A stretch of DNA of 64,000 nucleotides, taken from assembly GCF_016808335.1 (NCBI RefSeq), contig NC_053148.1, positions 19,072,933-19,136,932 of the forward strand, read 5' to 3'. Every line of letters begins with the position of its first letter. The first letter of the stretch is position 1. The notes under the pieces are model-generated. The model had not been told where the DNA came from, ran no database searches, and saw only the letters and a program-made list of their open reading frames with translations. Source of the stretch: Panicum virgatum. Its lineage: Eukaryota > Streptophyta > Magnoliopsida > Poales > Poaceae. Positions 21,581 through 31,945 of this stretch are shown piece by piece. Made by a program: the position numbers and the translations under genes.

Positions 21581-24500
21581 TTAGCTGGGCTGGCTAGCAA
21601 AGAGATCTGGATATGTCTTCCTCAGCTCATCTTCTCGCTCCCAAGTAGCTTCAGCTTCACTGTGGTGACTCCACTGAACTCTGCACATCTTGATGCGCTT
21701 GTTCCGAGTAACCCTTTCTGATGTCTCCAGAATCTTCACCGGATGCTCAGTATAAGTCAGATCTTCCTGCACATCTACTCCATCCAGTGGTGCCTGCTCC
21801 TCGGGTACTCGCAGACACCTCTTCAGCTGAGATATATGGAAGACATCATGAACTCCTGAGAGGCTGAGAGGTAACTCCAGGTGATAAGCAACTTCGCCTT
21901 TCCGCTCTAGCACCTTGAATGGCCCCACATACTGAGGTGCTAACTTCCCCTTGACATTAAACCTGCGGATTCCTCTCATCGGAGACACCTTCAGGTATAC
22001 ATGATCACCAACACTGAAAGTCAGGTCTCTCCATTTGCCATCTGCATAGCTCTTTTGCCTGCTCTGTGCAATCCTCAGATTCTCGTACAACCTGAACCAT
22101 CTGCTCTGCATCATCTATGATCTCAGGGCCAAAGAGCTGCTTCTCACCAATTTGATCCCAATAGAGAGGAGTCCTGCACTTTCTGTCATACAATGCCTCG
22201 AAGGGGGACTTCTTCAGACTGGCCTGATAGCTGTTGTTATATGAGAACTCAGCATAAGACAGGCACTTATCCCAACTAGTACCATACTGAATGGCACAAG
22301 CTCTCAGCATATCCTCCAACACTTGGTTGGTTCTCTCTGTCTGCCCATCTGTCTGAGGGTGATAAGCCGTACTGAAATGCAGCTTCGTATCCAGCGAATC
22401 ATGAAGCTGCTCCCAGAACCGAGAAGTGAACTGAGACCCTCTGTCAGATATGATCTTCTTGGGCACACCATGTAAGCAGACAATCCGAGAGATGTACAAC
22501 TCTGCAAGTCTAGCACCGGAGTAAGTAGTGTTCACTGGAATGAAGTGTGCAACCTTCGTCAGACGATCCACTACTACCCATATGGAGTTGTACCCCTTCT
22601 GAGTACGAGGCAATCCAACAATGAAGTCCATAGTGATTTCCTCCCATTTCCACTCTGGAATCTTCAAAAGCTGTAACAGACCTGCTGGCCTCTGATGCTC
22701 AGCCTTGACACGCTGCAGGTGTCACAAATAGCCACGTACTCTGCCACTGAACGCTTCATACCATACCACCAGAAACGTTCCTTCAGATCATAGTACATCT
22801 TCGTGCTGCCCGGATGAATAGAGTAAGCTGTATCATGGGCCTCACTCAGAATCAACTTCCGGAGATCCTTCACATCTGGCACACAGATCCAGTTCTTGTA
22901 ACACAAGGTACCCTGATCATCCTCTCTGAAATGTGGAGCCTTGCCCTTCTTGAGCAGCTCACGAATCTCCTGCAGCTTCTCATCTTCTTTCTGATGCTGC
23001 CTGATCTCTGCCTCTAGAGTCGGTACTGCCTTGAATACTGCACTAGAAGTATGATGCAAGAAGCCCAGACTCAACTACTCGAACTCCTCGCATAACTCTG
23101 GAGGCATCTGGAAAGCTACGGCCATATTGACATAACTTCTTCTGCTCAGAGCATCTGCTACAACATTGGCCTTACCCGGATGATAGTGAATCTCCAGGTC
23201 ATAGTCCTTGACCAACTCTAACCATCTTCTCTGCCGCATGTTCAGCTCATTCTGCGTCAAAATGTACTTGAGGCTCTTGTGATCAGTGTAGATATCACAC
23301 CGCTGTCCATACAAGTAATGCCTCCAAATATTCAGAGCATGCACAACTGCGGCTAACTCAAGATCATGAGTGGGATAGTTCAGCTCATGCCGGCGTAGCT
23401 GCCGTGAAGCATAAGCTATCACTCTGCCTTCCTGCATCAGAACACACCCAAGACCATCCTTCGAAGCTTCACAATATACCGTGAACCTCTTGGTCTGGTC
23501 TGGCAGAGTCAGGACTGGCGCCGTAGTCAACCTTTTCTTCAGCTCATCGAAGGCCCTCTGACGCTCATCAGTCCACACGAAAGCCACATTCTTCTCCAGC
23601 AAAGAAGTCAGAGGCTTCGCGATCTTGGAGAAATTCTCAATGAACCTCCGATAATATCCAGCTAAGCCCAAGAATGACCTGACTTCCTTTACTGTCTGTG
23701 GTGTCTCCCACTCTAGCACATCCTTCACCTTGCTCGGATCAACAGCAATGCCTCCCTGAGAGATAACATGACCGAGGAATGGAACCTCGTCAATCCAGAA
23801 CTCGCACTTGCTGAACTTGGCATACAATTGATGCTCCCTCAGTCTCTGCAATACGAGTCTCAAATGCTCCTCATGCTCTTCTTCTGTCTTGGAGAAGATC
23901 AGAATATCATCAATGAAGATCACCACGAAGATATCCAGATAGTCCATGAAAACCATGTTCATCAGATGCATGAAGAAAGCCGGGGCATTAGTCAAGCCGA
24001 AGGACATGACCGTGTACTCATATGGCACGTACTTGCAGGTGAATGCCGTCTTCGGAATATCCCCAGGACGGATCCTCAGCTTAAAATAACCCGAGCGAAG
24101 ATCAATCTTCGAGAATATACGAGCACCTTGAAGCAGATCGAAGAGATCCTCAATACGGGGCAGTGGATGCTTGTTCTTGATAGTAACTGCATTCAGCTCC
24201 CGATAATCCACACACATCCTCTTCGAGCCATCCTTCTTATCTACCAGCAATAATGGAAAAGCCCAAGGAGAGAAGCTGCGACGGATATAGCCCTTGGCTA
24301 GCAACTCATCAATAGTTTTCTTGACTTCCTCATGCTCTATAGGTGCCATGCGGTAGGGCCGCTTTGCAATAGGAGCTATGCCAGGCAAGAGATCAATACA
24401 AAACTCAATGGCGCATTCAGGCGGCATACCAGGCAGATCATCCGGAAAGACATCCGGGAATTCAGACACCACGCGAATACCATCCGTGGGTCTAGCCTTC

Positions 24501-24934
24501 ATCTGATGAAGAAATCCCGAAGGCTCTGAAGCACTGACTGTCACCTCTTGGCCATCAGATGCTGTCAGGTGAACTGTCCGATGAGCACAATCAATTCTGA
24601 CCCCCCACTTGGCAAGAGTATCCATTCCCAGAATCACATCGATACCCTTGGTGTCTAGCACCCTCAGATCAGCACTGAACGTTGCCCCCCTTATGGCTAC
24701 ACTGACTCGGGGGCAAACAATATGGGATCTCAACTCCCCTCCCGGTGATGAGACTAGCAGACACTTCCGTAATGCAGTGGTAAAGAAACTATGCTCCTCA
24801 ACATATGACTTGGTGATGAATGAATGAGTAGCACCAGTATCGAAAAGCACTGTAGCTGGATGGGAGTTGACCATGAACGTACCAATAACCACGTTAGGAG
24901 CCTCGGCCGCTGACTCGGCCGTCACGTGGTTCAC
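21581..24934 (-). pseudogene. Element C pol: protease, RT, RNase H, integrase, chromodomain-like tail
   Basis: The minus-strand polyprotein has an aspartic protease ([10 protein letters not shown]), RT with MCVDYREL and [12 protein letters not shown] (catalytic pair intact), RNase H ([35 protein letters not shown]), and integrase with an HHCC finger and D/D/E in TMDFIVGL, SDRGSQF and DGQTERTN. The last part (GVHDVFHISQLKRC, then VQWSHHSEAEATWERED) is a chromodomain-like module typical of Tekay/Del elements, thought to steer integration to heterochromatin. Breaks: a TAG at 23075-23077, a one-base deletion near 22730 (CDTC-QRVK), and a frameshift near 22085. All motifs are otherwise preserved. 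Confidence 0.92.
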
Positions 24935-24976
24935 TCTGCCCTGTGCTGGCGCCCTGGGCTGAGCTGGGCGCCCCTG

Positions 24977-26178
24977 CTATCCCGCCTGCGCCTTCCGGGG
25001 GCAAGTGTTGGCGTAGTGCCCCGGCTGGCCGCAGTGATAGCACACACGAGGAGGTGCTGGAGCCTGCTGTCCGGCAGGAGGAGCTGCCTGCCGTGGAGCC
25101 TGAGGTGCTGGCGGAGCTGGTAGAGCAGTACGAGCCGGAGGTGCCGGTAACCTCGGGCCCTGACCTGCCTGCTGCTGTCGAGGCGGGTACTGCTGCGGCC
25201 TCTGCTGGTACTGCTGGGGAGGCCGGTACTGCTGCTGCTGGTACTGCTGGGGCGGCTGGAGGCGAGGACGAGTGTTGCTGCCAGAAGCAACAGGGACAAT
25301 CTTCCTCTTCTTGTCCTCCATCTCCAGGTACTTGCGCTCCGTGTTGAGCGCGCTGTCAACTAGATGGTTGAAGTCGTCGAAGCGGAGGTTGAGCAGCGCG
25401 TACTGGAGGTAGTCCTCAAGACCCTCCATGAAGTGTTCCTGCTTCTTGCGGTCATCCGCAACATCGGCAGGGGCGTAGCAAGCAAGCTGCAGAAAGCGAT
25501 CACGATACTCCGTGACCGACATAGTCCCCTGAAGTGACAAAGACAGATAGATATCGAAAGATTAACTCAAGATTCATAAGGATAGAACAAGGGGCATTAG
25601 CTCAAAAGAAACCGCTGAATGATTATATTTAAGATTACCTGCTTCAGTGCAAGGAACTCCTTCTGCTTCATCTTCATAACGCCCGCGGGGACGTTGTGGC
25701 TGCGGAACCGCTCCCGGAACTGGAGCCAGGTGAGAGCCTCGCAGTCCTGAACTGGGTGGGACTCCCACCAGTCCAAAGCTGCCCCTCGCAGCTGTCCTGC
25801 TGCGTTCAAGACGCGCTCACGATCATCGCACTGGGCGATGTCCAGCTGGCGCTCCACTGCACGGAGCCAGTCGTCAGCCTGAAGAGGGTCGAACGTGTGA
25901 GAGAACATCGGCGGGTGACCCCTCAGGAATTCAGCTCGCCTGTCGCGAGGCTGCGGCGGTGGAGGAGGCGGAGGCTGAGTGTGAGCCTGCTGAAGAGCCT
26001 GAACAGTGTTATTCAAGGTGGCCATCATCTGCATCTGGAGCTGGAAGTACTGCTCCGGAGTCAAAGGCGGAGGCATCGGGATCCCGGTCCCCTGGGTGTT
26101 CTGCCCCTGGTTGTTCTGCCCTTGCAGGTCAGATTCACGCCTGGTGTTCACCATTTGATTTTGGACAAAAGATTTCAT
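24977..26178 (-). pseudogene. Element C gag with an apparent intron
   Basis: The gag begins near 26151-26178 (MVNTRRESDLQGQ) and shows the retrotransposon-gag core (FDPLQADDWLRAVERQLD, ALDWWESHP, WLQFRERF, KEFLALKQ), a Pro/Gln-rich linker and a CCHC zinc knuckle (CYHCGQPGHYANTC). Between KEFLALKQ and GTMSVTEYRDRF a 110-bp segment at 25529-25638 interrupts the frame and has GT and AG ends; its removal gives a perfect in-phase join. A TAG at 24977-24979 then separates gag from protease. Nucleocapsid and capsid functions are those of the family. Confidence 0.9.
25529..25638 (-). other. Putative 110-bp GT-AG intron in element C gag
   Basis: Reading the minus strand, the exon ends CAG, the segment begins GTAATCTT and ends in a pyrimidine-rich TCTGTCTTTGTCACTTCAG, and the next exon starts GGGACTATG. 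The join is phase 0 and restores the conserved KQGTMSVTEYRD stretch. The segment is AT-rich with in-frame stops, unlike the flanking gag. A frame-preserving insertion with perfect splice sites is most simply an intron. Splicing itself is not shown. Confidence 0.7.
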
Positions 26179-26710
26179 GAGTAAGGATATTGCAGGAACA
26201 AATTTAGATGGATATGATAACTCTTTGCGGAAAAAGACTCAGACCTGATAAAGTAGACAGGATAGAGTGGACTGTTTTACCCCCAATGATCTAACTCATT
26301 TTATTAATTAGTTAACTTTAACATAAGAGTGATTTTCTTTAAACAAATTTAAACTACTAAGTTATGCAATCATTCAAAAAATCCAAATCAAACATATAGC
26401 ATAATAACAAGCAGACAATTTTCACAACTTAGCCGAGTTTTAACATACGACTCGACTAAGACACGCATCGCAGAACGTGCTATCATATTATTATAAAAGG
26501 GTCACCTAGCTTACTCATGGTGGTCGGATGACTGATTCAGGCCAAAATCTACGAAAACTATTCTTTAGAGAGAGAAGTCAAGGCAAGACGGGTAAAAGTC
26601 ATAGAATTCAAAGGGGTATAATAGTAAAATAATTTCAGCAGACAAGGATTGGAGAGAAGAAGTCCTAAAACTCGACCAGTTCTATCTAGGCTTCGTCCTA
26701 CAGTCGATAT
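26179..26710. other. 5' leader of element C between PBS and gag
   Basis: This is about 530 bases of AT-rich untranslated leader. No gene or clear structure is seen. Confidence 0.65.
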
Positions 26711-26723
26711 GGCTCTGATACCA
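26711..26723 (-). promoter_or_regulatory. Primer-binding site, initiator tRNA-Met type
   Basis: TGGTATCAGAGCC on the minus strand lies a few bases inside the 5' LTR and is complementary to the 3' end of plant initiator tRNA-Met. Confidence 0.92.
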
Positions 26724-26726
26724 CTT

Positions 26727-29700
26727 TGTAACACCCGGTTTATAAAAAGACATAAACCGAGCAATCATATACGTGCCAGGATCAAGTCACACGTATATAC
26801 AACAGAATGAACAAAATATCACAGCACATATCACGTAAAAAGATATAATAAAGCGAATACGAATGTTATTTATTACATAAATGACAAAAATGTCTGATAC
26901 AGCGGAAGCGAAGTACAAATACGATAAAAACTCTACGAAGCTGAGCAGGGCGCCACAGGGACGTCGACTGGGAGACGAACGCCTAGAAATCCTCGTAGTC
27001 CTGGTAGCGCTGAGCGAACTCCCTCGTGTCAGCAGGAACTGAGCAGCAGTAGCGTAGCCAAGAGGAAAAAGTAGAGAAGAGGCAAGAGTGAGTACACAAC
27101 TTGTACTCAACAAGTATAACACAAACTATGAGGCTCTAAGGTTGGCGGACTGACTGCATTAGCTTTTAAGTGTTGGCAAAATGTTATTAAAGCTATTTAC
27201 TACGAGTTGATGAATTACCATAAACCCAGTTACATAGTAATTAATCAAGATTAAACATGTTACTACTGAGAACCAAACCGAAACCAAGCCACCCGGGGAA
27301 ACCTGCCTCGTCAAAGGAAGATAACCCCACTAATCAAAAGGAGGATCTGGGCCGCTCATGAACGTGAGCACGGCTAGTATACCAGTTTTACACTCTGCAG
27401 AGGTTGCACATCTTTACCCACAAGTCGTGAGCTACGCCAGTTGTTCATCACACTTCCTTAGGTGAGATGACTAGCAAACTCACTACGAGGCCGTTACAAA
27501 GGACACGTTGGTAAGGTGTAACCGCTAAGGATTCAGTCAATGCAACGATGGGGCCCACCTCGAGGGGGTACAAGACAACACAGACTAGCCTCGTAGCGTA
27601 GGGACCATTGAAGCTCGACTCCCCTCTTGCCCTGCAGGTAAGTTACTCCCGAACCAAAATGACCTAATTAGTAAGCCAAGACCGTCCCATTCAGTCTTGT
27701 GGTAGCGCTGTTGTCCCAGGTTGTCGCTCTATGAACCGGTCCTTATGGAGAGTGGCCAACCCAGCAGTAAGCACCGTGCTGGCCCCCTAAACCATGTTTC
27801 TAGCAAAAACCAATTTTAACGAGACGTGAGCCACTCAAGCCACATAGAGGGCCACTCTCAGAATTAAGTTGCATATACCATTAATCAAATTAATTAAAAA
27901 GGACCATTATGTGTTATAGCGCGGCACCTAGCACAACTAACCAAAATGCAACCCAAAGGATATATAAAGGATATAAAGTGGCTAGGAAATCCTTATAGGC
28001 ATACAATATTAAATGCAGTATGAAAATGTATTTAAAAGTGATAGGTTGTTCATGTTATACTTGCCTTCCTCGTACTGCTCCTGCTGCTGCTCAAACTGGT
28101 CGGAAGACGGCTGCTCCGGGTACTGGTACTGGGGCTCCTCCGGTAGCTCAACGTCTACTCACGATCACATGGCCAAAAACAATGCACAACAATAAGCATA
28201 CAAGCAAACAATAGCAAAAGCTAAGAAACAGTACATCAATACACAAAAACAGAACACTAACTAGTCTAACACTATTCTACGCGTCACAACGATCGCGTGG
28301 ACATAAAGAACGCCTAAAACGGAGCTAAAACACATCTTCTAGGCTAAAAACAAGGTTCAGGGACTAAACTGCAAGAAAACCAATGTTCCAGGGGGTTTTC
28401 TGCAAAAACCGAGGGCCTAAACATAAATAAAGGTTAGATACAAGGGCTAGCATGCAAAAAGGAAAGGGCTGGACAGCGGGTTTGATATTTAAAAAGCTCA
28501 GGGTGTTAAGTGCTAAAAACCGGACCTTAACGTAATTACTTTTACACTGGCTAGGATGGCGGGTTGAATTCAAAGAAACGGAGGGGCTCTTATGCAAAAC
28601 ATACCGACCGAACCGGTATCCACGCATGTGGGCCGCTGGATCTGGATCTAACGGTTTAGATCTAAGGGGTAAGTTAGTCTAATCTCAGCCGCGCGTCTCG
28701 GATCAGACGACTGAGGTCGAACGCGATCGACGGCGGCAGCGGGACTCGTCGGGATTCCTCTCCCACGGCGGGGGATCGCCGGCGTAAGCCAAATCCGGCG
28801 TTCCCGGGCTCTAATTGGCACGCGGTCTGGTCCAGGATGGACTACGCGCCATGCGTAGTCCACCTGGGGGGTTAACGGGGTTCGGGGAGACTCTGCTGGG
28901 GCTCGCCATGGCGCGGGGCGGACTGCGCGGCAGCGCATCGCCGGCGCAGGGCGGTTCGGGGTCTCCCGGGGCTACAACTACCAAAATCTAGCGCCAAAAG
29001 AAGCGGGGTGATGTGCAGGTCCTCACCGCGGGTTTGAAGCGGAAAATGCTGCAGGGTAGGTCGGCCGGCGGTGAGGTCTGGCGGCGGTCCGCGACGGCGC
29101 TTGAGGGAGAGGTTGTTGTAGGGGCCCTCCGGGCTTCTGGGCATTGTGGGTCGAGGCATGGGAATCCTGTGATGGACTCAGGAGGGTCAGGATGGCCAGA
29201 GGTACACCGGCGGTGAGAAATCACTACGGCGGACGGGGTTCACCTGAGGCGGGTCCGGGTGGATTTCCGGCGCGTGCAGGGTCCGATGTCGGGGATGGCG
29301 GCCTCGGGGAGGTCCCTGGTGCACAGGCGAGGTTTTCGCGGCGACTCGGGCTGGCTGTGGGGCGGCGGAGCAGTGCTGGCATGGCGGCGCAGGGGCTCTG
29401 CGCGGCGAGGCTGAGCGAGCGCGGCGGAGTTAGGGTTTGGGCGGCGCGTGGGATAAATGGGATGCAGGAGGTCGCAGGGTGGTTTAAAGGGGGAGGCGCC
29501 GGAGATACCGGCGTAGTTGGGGAAGGCAATCCCCGGCGAGGATTGCGGGATGACGCGGCGCGGCCGTTGCGCAAGCGGGGGCGCGGGGAAGGGGGTGACT
29601 GGAGGGGCCCACGGGTCAGCGGTGGGGGGCGCGCGAGCAGGTTGAGAGGAGGCACGCGCGGAGAGCGGGCGGGGTGCGCTGGGCCGTGTAGCGTGAGTGG

Positions 29701-30135
29701 AGCGGGGGTGTGTGGGCCGGCTCGGCTGCTGCGGTGGGAGGAGCGGGCCGTGTGCTGGGCTGGCCGAGGGGGAAGGAACTGGGCCGGCCGGGTAGAGGGA
29801 GAAGAGGGTCGCGAGCTGGGCCAAGGGAATTGGGTTGGGCTTGGTTTTGGTTTTCTGGATTTGGGTTTTCTATTCTTTTTCTATTCTATTTCTAAAACCA
29901 ACACTCAAATTCTAATTGAATTCAAATTCCAGTTTGAATTCAAACCTAGCACTCAAACAAAAGGAACAATGCACCAGCATGAATGCAACAACAAATTTTT
30001 AAACTTAGAAAAATTTTAATTACTTGTGAAACAAAATTAAATTAAATGCAAGGCTAAACATAATAAACCTTAGAAAATTAAATAAAGCCAATTAAATTTA
30101 TTATTAAATACTAAAATTTAAATTAGGGTGTTACA
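26727..30135 (-). repeat. 5' LTR of element C (3409 bp)
   Basis: It shares TGTAACACCCGG and GTGTTACA ends with the 3' LTR and keeps the segment of about 345 bp missing there. It also has about 20 extra bases near 29366-29388. The open frames at 29144-30019 lie in the GC-rich part of the LTR and are mirrored in the other LTR, so I do not call them genes. Confidence 0.93.
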
Positions 30136-30140
30136 GAGCT
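30136..30140. repeat. Target-site duplication GAGCT, right copy
   Basis: This is identical to 18477-18481 and marks the right end of element C. Confidence 0.93.
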
Positions 30141-30369
30141 GGAGGCCGAAATCCTCCAGCAGCAGCAGAAAGAACGAAGAGATCGACAGCCCCAAGCCGG
30201 TGGAAATGTGCGAAATAAACAGCACAAATTCCCTGGCGCACAGATCGCCGAGGGGAACCGAGCCTACTCGAATCCCCCAGGCAGTCTCCTGTGGACTCCA
30301 CCCAAGCAGACAGCGCACCGTGTTCAGTTCCTCGATTTGGAAACGACGGGGACGAACGAGGGACGCCAT
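30136..30369 (-). pseudogene. Element A antisense ORF, N-terminal exon
   Basis: From ATG at 30369 the minus strand encodes MASLVRPRRFQIEELNTVRC and continues through EFVLFISHISTGLGLS and FFLLLLEDFGLQL to the C insertion. Joined to 18481 leftwards it becomes GLQLQHLTPHSILL, giving an uninterrupted PF04195-like N-terminal domain. Its product is transcribed, if at all, against the sense of A's pol. A TATA-like TTCATAAAGG lies about 140 bases upstream at about 30499-30508. Confidence 0.75.
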
Positions 30370-31015
30370 CTTGCTATGGAGGTGAGGAACAATCTGCGCA
30401 GAAAGAGCAAGGGGCGAGGAGGCTCGAAGGCAAAGGGGTGCAAAGGTTTGGAAGGAAGAAGGCGAATGCGGAAAAGTAGCCGCGGTAAGCGGTTTGGCCC
30501 TTTATGAAGCCTGACCCATCAGGCGCGCCCCGGAACCGTCGCTGGAAGCCAAGCGACGCTCACGCCTGGTGTTAGCCGCCCAGTCCATGACAAGGGGGCC
30601 CAGGCCCGCCTGTCAGGGAGGGCGGGTAACAAACATAGGTGTGAAAAGGCGGGATCTGAACCGTCACCCGCGCGCGAAACGAGACGGAAGCTGAGCTGAC
30701 GTGCGCGCACAAAGCGCTGGCATGACCAGGCTTTTCGGGAACTGTGCTAGTGGTAAAAATTCCATTTACTCCGGCCGCAGCAATGCCGAGCGTCGCTCGC
30801 GTGACTAGGTGTACCACTGTATGTGGGGACCACGAGTCAGTAAGCCATTGCGATGTGATGAGGCAGCGAAAAACCGGATGGATGGTCAAAGCCGGACAAG
30901 ACTCCAGCAGTATGCATAGTCTAACGCTAGAGGCTTCAAGTTATACAGAGCCAAATCACAGTAGTGGCCCCACCTGCGGGTTCGTCACCTCTCCCGAGAT
31001 GGGCACGGGGGCCAC
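30370..31015 (-). promoter_or_regulatory. Presumed promoter/leader of element A antisense ORF
   Basis: No coding frame is supported. On the minus strand there is a TATA-like TTCATAAAGG at about 30499-30508, then a pyrimidine-rich leader (CTTCTTCCTTCC and similar) before the ATG at 30369. The right edge, GGGCACGGGGGCCAC at 31001-31015, is purine-rich on the plus strand and could be element A's polypurine tract. Confidence 0.45.
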
Positions 31016-31945
31016 TGTCGGTACCCTGTAGGAGGGATACCCACTCCTACTGCAGCAAGGCAGGACTCGCGTAGTCATCCGTAACTACGTCATAAGGGGC
31101 GGAGCAGCCGGGCCCCACGGGTCAGGCTCTTACCTCACCGGGCCAATGGCCCCGGACCCGCTCCCCGCTCTGAGACGGGTCCGGTGACGCCACGTGTCCC
31201 TGAGGAGGGGAAGCTCCGAGCCAACAGCCGAGGGCGCGGACCCCCATAGGGGTCCGGGACCTCCCCGCGTCCGTTCGGACCTCCCACACGCATAGAACCA
31301 ACGTACCGCCGAGGCGGGGTCCGGGAGCGCCACGTGTCACGCAAGCACAGGCGAGGGCGCGAGTCTTCCGCTGGAAGACTCGCCCACCCACCGCATTCAA
31401 TGCGGGTGGCTGAGGCGTGCTCTGCCGCCACGGCACGCGGGGCAGCCTTTGTCAGGCCTCACTGTAGACCGCATATTATCGAGGTACACCGTGCAGCCGC
31501 ATGCGCCGCATCCGCGTAGAGCCCGTCTGCCGCATTAAATGGATACGATGGCATGACACCTTTTGAGGCGTCGTCCTCGGGCAGACGGAACGGCACGGGC
31601 GGCCACCGAATGGACGGGACGGCTCAATAGTGCGCCTGTATCGCTTCGGTAACTGCAGCACTGCAGTTAATGCGCATGCGCGTGGGCTCCCATAGCTATG
31701 GGGCCCAGCTGGCGGGGACTGTGAAATCTACCACATTTAATGTGGTCGATTCGGGATAGCGGCGGCGAATCCGCCCGTCGCCGCGGCTATAAGTAAAGTG
31801 TGGGGGAGTCCGCCTAGCTCACGCTTACCTTTGCCTTTGCCTTCATCCAACGCCTCATGCTCCCTTTGCCTTTATCCTGCATTAGGCGCTCCAGAGCCGC
31901 GAAGCCTTTCCTTTGTTCGAGCCTTCCCTCCTTTTCGCCGTCGCC
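31016..31945. other. Tail-to-tail junction of Tat elements A and B; presumed promoter and leader of B antisense ORF
   Basis: The left edge TGTCGGTACCC resembles a Tat LTR start and could be A's 3' LTR, but no matching LTR end or TSD is visible. The right part has a TATA box (CTATAAGTA, 31787-31795) followed by a CT-rich leader to the ATG at 31946, so it serves B's antisense ORF. Two CCACGTGTC G-box-like motifs lie at about 31192 and 31331. The expected 3' LTR of B, matching 43912-45310, is absent. The short ORFs here are not supported. Confidence 0.5.
31787..31795 (+). promoter_or_regulatory. TATA box for element B antisense ORF
   Basis: CTATAAGTA lies about 150 bases upstream of the ATG at 31946, followed by a pyrimidine-rich leader. 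Distance and context fit a plant core promoter driving the antisense ORF independently of the LTRs. Confidence 0.5.

Larger units (their letters stand above)
18482..30135 (-). mobile_element. Tekay/Del-type chromovirus C, full length, nested in element A antisense ORF
   Basis: This 11.65-kb minus-strand element has two LTRs, the TSD GAGCT, an initiator-Met-type PBS (26711-26723), a purine-rich PPT (21545-21562 on the minus strand), gag, protease, RT, RNase H, integrase and a chromodomain-like C-terminus. The LTRs differ at about 6 of the first 560 bases compared by eye, apart from one large indel, so insertion was recent compared with the host element. Two stops and two frameshifts in gag-pol make it inactive in this copy. 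Confidence 0.95.
1..31015 (+). mobile_element. Tat-type Ty3/gypsy element A (3' part, host of three nested insertions)
   Basis: This is an old plus-strand LTR retrotransposon whose 5' half lies left of the window. Its visible order is the end of pol (1-355 and 9608-10740), a repeat-rich spacer (10741-11396 and 14765-15560), and an antisense ORF (15565-18481 and 30136-30369), with a possible 3' LTR start, TGTCGGTACCC, at 31016. Three insertions, each with a perfect 5-bp target duplication, interrupt it: 356-9607, 11397-14764 and 18482-30135. Removing them restores continuous reading frames at the pol and antisense-ORF junctions, which proves the nesting. Integrase type, long spacer and antisense ORF all fit the Tat clade. 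The right boundary is uncertain. Confidence 0.8.
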
